DNA from: an uncultured Bacteroidales bacterium
GTDB taxonomy: Bacteria > Bacteroidota > Bacteroidia > Bacteroidales > Marinilabiliaceae
DNA length: 7,633 bases
Reading direction: 5' to 3'
NCBI GenBank assembly: GCA_934725785.1
Contig: CAKVCS010000046.1
Coordinates: 1 to 7,633, forward strand
Shown piece by piece: positions 6,026-7,633 of this stretch. The notes under the pieces are model-generated. The model saw only the letters and a program-made list of their open reading frames with translations. It had not been told where the DNA came from and did not search any database. How positions within the stretch are numbered: position 1 is the stretch's first letter; every line of letters starts with the position of its first letter. A program made the position numbers and the translations under genes.

Positions 6026-7479
6026 CTTGCGCCGTCCTCTTTTTCGGCCTCTTCGCGCAGCCTCATGTAGTCATAGTTCATCTTTATGGCCTTCCATAAT
6101 ATTGAGGCTATGCGGTTTGCGCCGCGCGTCGTGAAGTGGACGTAGTCCGTCCCGGCCAGCTGGGGCGTGTGGTCCACCCAGGCTATCATTGAGTTCCATC
6201 CGCCCATGACGTCATACATGTCCCAGAAGGCCACGCCATGCTCGTCGCACGTCTTGGCGAGCTTGGCCGTCAGGTCGGGCAGCTGAGGGTGAGTCTGGAG
6301 CGCGCCGTTTATCTTGACGCTCATGTCGGCCGGGCCTATGAATATGATCCGGGCTTCGGGGCACAGCTCCTTCATCCGGTCTATCTGCCCGCCTATGCCA
6401 TTGCAGTAGCGTGTCACGGCCGCCGTGTCGCTTATCATGGGCAGGGCGTTGCCGCCGAACTCCATTATCACGAGCCTCGTGCGCACTTTGCGCATCATGG
6501 CTCTCATCAGGCTCTTGTCTATGCGCTGCAGGAAAAGGCCGTCCGCTCCTCGCATAGGTATGTTGGTCACAGTCACGCCGCATCCGCCATCCACCTCGAT
6601 CCCATACACTTCGCCGCGCCCTTGCAGGGTCAGGCGGAGGGCGTTCCGGGCGGATGTCCGCCACGTCGCCGTGGCCAGGCCCTCGGACGGGGCGACCTTG
6701 CGCGGGCTCAGGCTGTCGAGAGTCAGCGTCATGGTGTCCGTAACGTGTCCGACGAAGGCCGTCACGCTCCTGTACCCGCCGTGGCCTTTGCCTACGGCCT
6801 CTATCCGCATGGTGACCCTCTCGCCGCGCATCTCCGCCATCTGGGCCATGGCCCCGTAGCGGTCATGGCTGGCGCGACGCCCCATGATGCCCGCGGCGTA
6901 ATATGTCGCCACGCTGTCGGTCAGGCTCTGAGACACTGTCCTGCACGCAATGGGTTGCCACAGCGGCAGCATCCCGGGGCCGGACCCTCCAAAAAGGCTC
7001 TGGAGGCTGTCGCGGATAATCTGAGTTATACGGTCACCCTCTATCTGCGAGTCGCCATAGTGGAACACGTGGACGCATGCCGAGTCGGCCCGCTCCATGG
7101 CGCGGAACGCCGGGAAGAGGTATGTGTAGTCGCCTCCGGGGAAGCGCAGCGAACCCTCGCTCTCGCCGAAGATGCGCTCCATGCGCCGCACGCTGTCCGC
7201 ACGGGCGCTCATGGCCGAGTCGGCGGCTGCCGTCAGGCTGTCCTGCTTCAGGCGCATCGCCTCCTCCACGCCGCTCAGCTGCTCGTCTACAGAGAGGCGG
7301 GCGCCACCGGCCTCGGCGAACATCGTCTTCATGTCAGGGAAATGGAGCTTCAACCCAAGCACCTCCACAGGTCCGGCCGGGGTTAGCGCCGCCACTGCGC
7401 CAAGCGCCGCTATAATGCTGAAGATGAAGCCGACCGAGGCCCACTGCCCCACGCCGCGCCCTTTGTCTTGCGGTTCCAA
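6022..7479 (-). CDS. Membrane-anchored SGNH-fold protein (O-acyltransferase partner candidate)
   Basis: 485 residues from a TTG start. A short cytoplasmic tail leads into one hydrophobic segment (about 15-32) with no clear cleavage site, so probably an inner-membrane anchor with the catalytic domain in the periplasm. Residues 55-105 are Ala-, Ser-, Asp- and Arg-rich and likely helical, a stalk. SGNH blocks: HYGDSQIEGD (Ser144), MRGADG (Gly311), EFGGNALP (Asn344), TDYVHF (Asp445, His448). WDMYDVMGG (419-427) before block V matches the following gene, so the two are diverged tandem paralogues. Being anchored, this is the likelier direct partner of the MBOAT, as AlgJ or PatB-type proteins are in other systems (inference). 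Start: an in-frame TAA lies six codons upstream with no ATG in between; the next ATG comes after the anchor. TTG at 7479 is therefore best, and GTG at 7452 is possible and would keep the anchor. Confidence 0.88.
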   Translation of the reverse strand: MEPQDKGRGVGQWASVGFIFSIIAALGAVAALTPAGPVEVLGLKLHFPDMKTMFAEAGGARLSVDEQLSGVEEAMRLKQDSLTAAADSAMSARADSVRRMERIFGESEGSLRFPGGDYTYLFPAFRAMERADSACVHVFHYGDSQIEGDRITQIIRDSLQSLFGGSGPGMLPLWQPIACRTVSQSLTDSVATYYAAGIMGRRASHDRYGAMAQMAEMRGERVTMRIEAVGKGHGGYRSVTAFVGHVTDTMTLTLDSLSPRKVAPSEGLATATWRTSARNALRLTLQGRGEVYGIEVDGGCGVTVTNIPMRGADGLFLQRIDKSLMRAMMRKVRTRLVIMEFGGNALPMISDTAAVTRYCNGIGGQIDRMKELCPEARIIFIGPADMSVKINGALQTHPQLPDLTAKLAKTCDEHGVAFWDMYDVMGGWNSMIAWVDHTPQLAGTDYVHFTTRGANRIASILWKAIKMNYDYMRLREEAEKEDGAR

Positions 7480-7547
7480 TCTCTTTGTTGTCTGTTATGA
7501 TGAATGCTGCCGTCGCGAAGTTAGGCATTTATAGGTCTTGACGGCGC

Positions 7548-7633
7548 TCACATGGCCACGCTCATGGCTATGGCGCCGTCCGACTCGTCCACCAGGCGCA
7601 TGACTTTTGCCCCGAGCTCCACGCTATATGTCT
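7548..7633 (-). CDS. C-terminal end of an unidentified gene (5' part off window)
   Basis: The minus-strand frame ending at TGA 7550-7548 is open to the window edge and gives 27 residues: TYSVELGAKVMRLV followed by DESDGAIAMSVAM. Codon use (GTG, CTG, GCC, ATA) resembles the neighbours. It would lie 68 bases upstream of the first SGNH gene on the same strand with no clear terminator between, so it may belong to the same operon. Too short for me to assign a family. Confidence 0.5.
   Translation of the reverse strand, partial: TYSVELGAKVMRLVDESDGAIAMSVAM

Noticed and set aside
6238..7386. Long plus-strand open frame (382 codons) antisense to the first SGNH gene
   Set aside because: Same reason: the minus-strand frame carries all SGNH blocks, while the opposite frame is low-complexity Ala/His/Arg/Val sequence.
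7509..7545. GCCGTC/GACGGC inverted repeat between the right-edge gene and the first SGNH gene
   Set aside because: Only 6 bp with a 25-base loop and no T-run; too weak to call a terminator or operator.

Overview
The window looks like a piece of a Bacteroidales-type (phylum Bacteroidota) chromosome. It is GC-rich and uses ATA freely for isoleucine. It carries a TAnnTTTG-type promoter element, a short SPII lipoprotein with acidic residues just after the lipid-attached cysteine, and an MBOAT gene grouped with two SGNH genes, an arrangement I associate with this phylum. The exact genus cannot be read from the sequence. I see no tRNA, rRNA, CRISPR array, transposase or phage gene.

Layout. (1) Positions 1-1477, minus strand: nadB (L-aspartate oxidase, first step of de novo NAD synthesis), with its 3' end cut off by the window edge. 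(2) Positions 1478-1721: a divergent intergenic region. It holds a good -7 promoter element for nadB and a cluster of GC-rich inverted repeats, including a 46-bp near-palindrome that is not positioned as a terminator for either gene. (3) Positions 1722-2456, plus strand: a small lipoprotein of unknown function, the only plus-strand gene. (4) Positions 2480-2511: a strong stem-loop between convergent genes that can serve as a terminator in both directions. (5) Positions 7479-2533, minus strand: three genes in a row, read from right to left. They are a membrane-anchored SGNH protein, a secreted SGNH protein that overlaps it by 4 bases (ATGA), and a large MBOAT membrane O-acyltransferase. (6) Positions 7633-7548, minus strand: the last 27 codons of an unidentified upstream gene.

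How the genes may work together. MBOAT plus SGNH proteins is the known logic of extracytoplasmic glycan O-acylation (alginate AlgI with AlgJ/AlgX, peptidoglycan PatA/PatB, cellulose Wss). The MBOAT moves an acyl group across the inner membrane and an SGNH-fold protein places it on, or removes it from, a polysaccharide. Here two diverged SGNH paralogues precede one MBOAT in what looks like a single operon ending at the 2480-2511 stem-loop. I infer a two-SGNH O-acylation module for a surface or periplasmic glycan. The substrate is unknown, and no glycosyltransferase or polysaccharide synthase is visible in the window. nadB and the lipoprotein show no functional link to this module.
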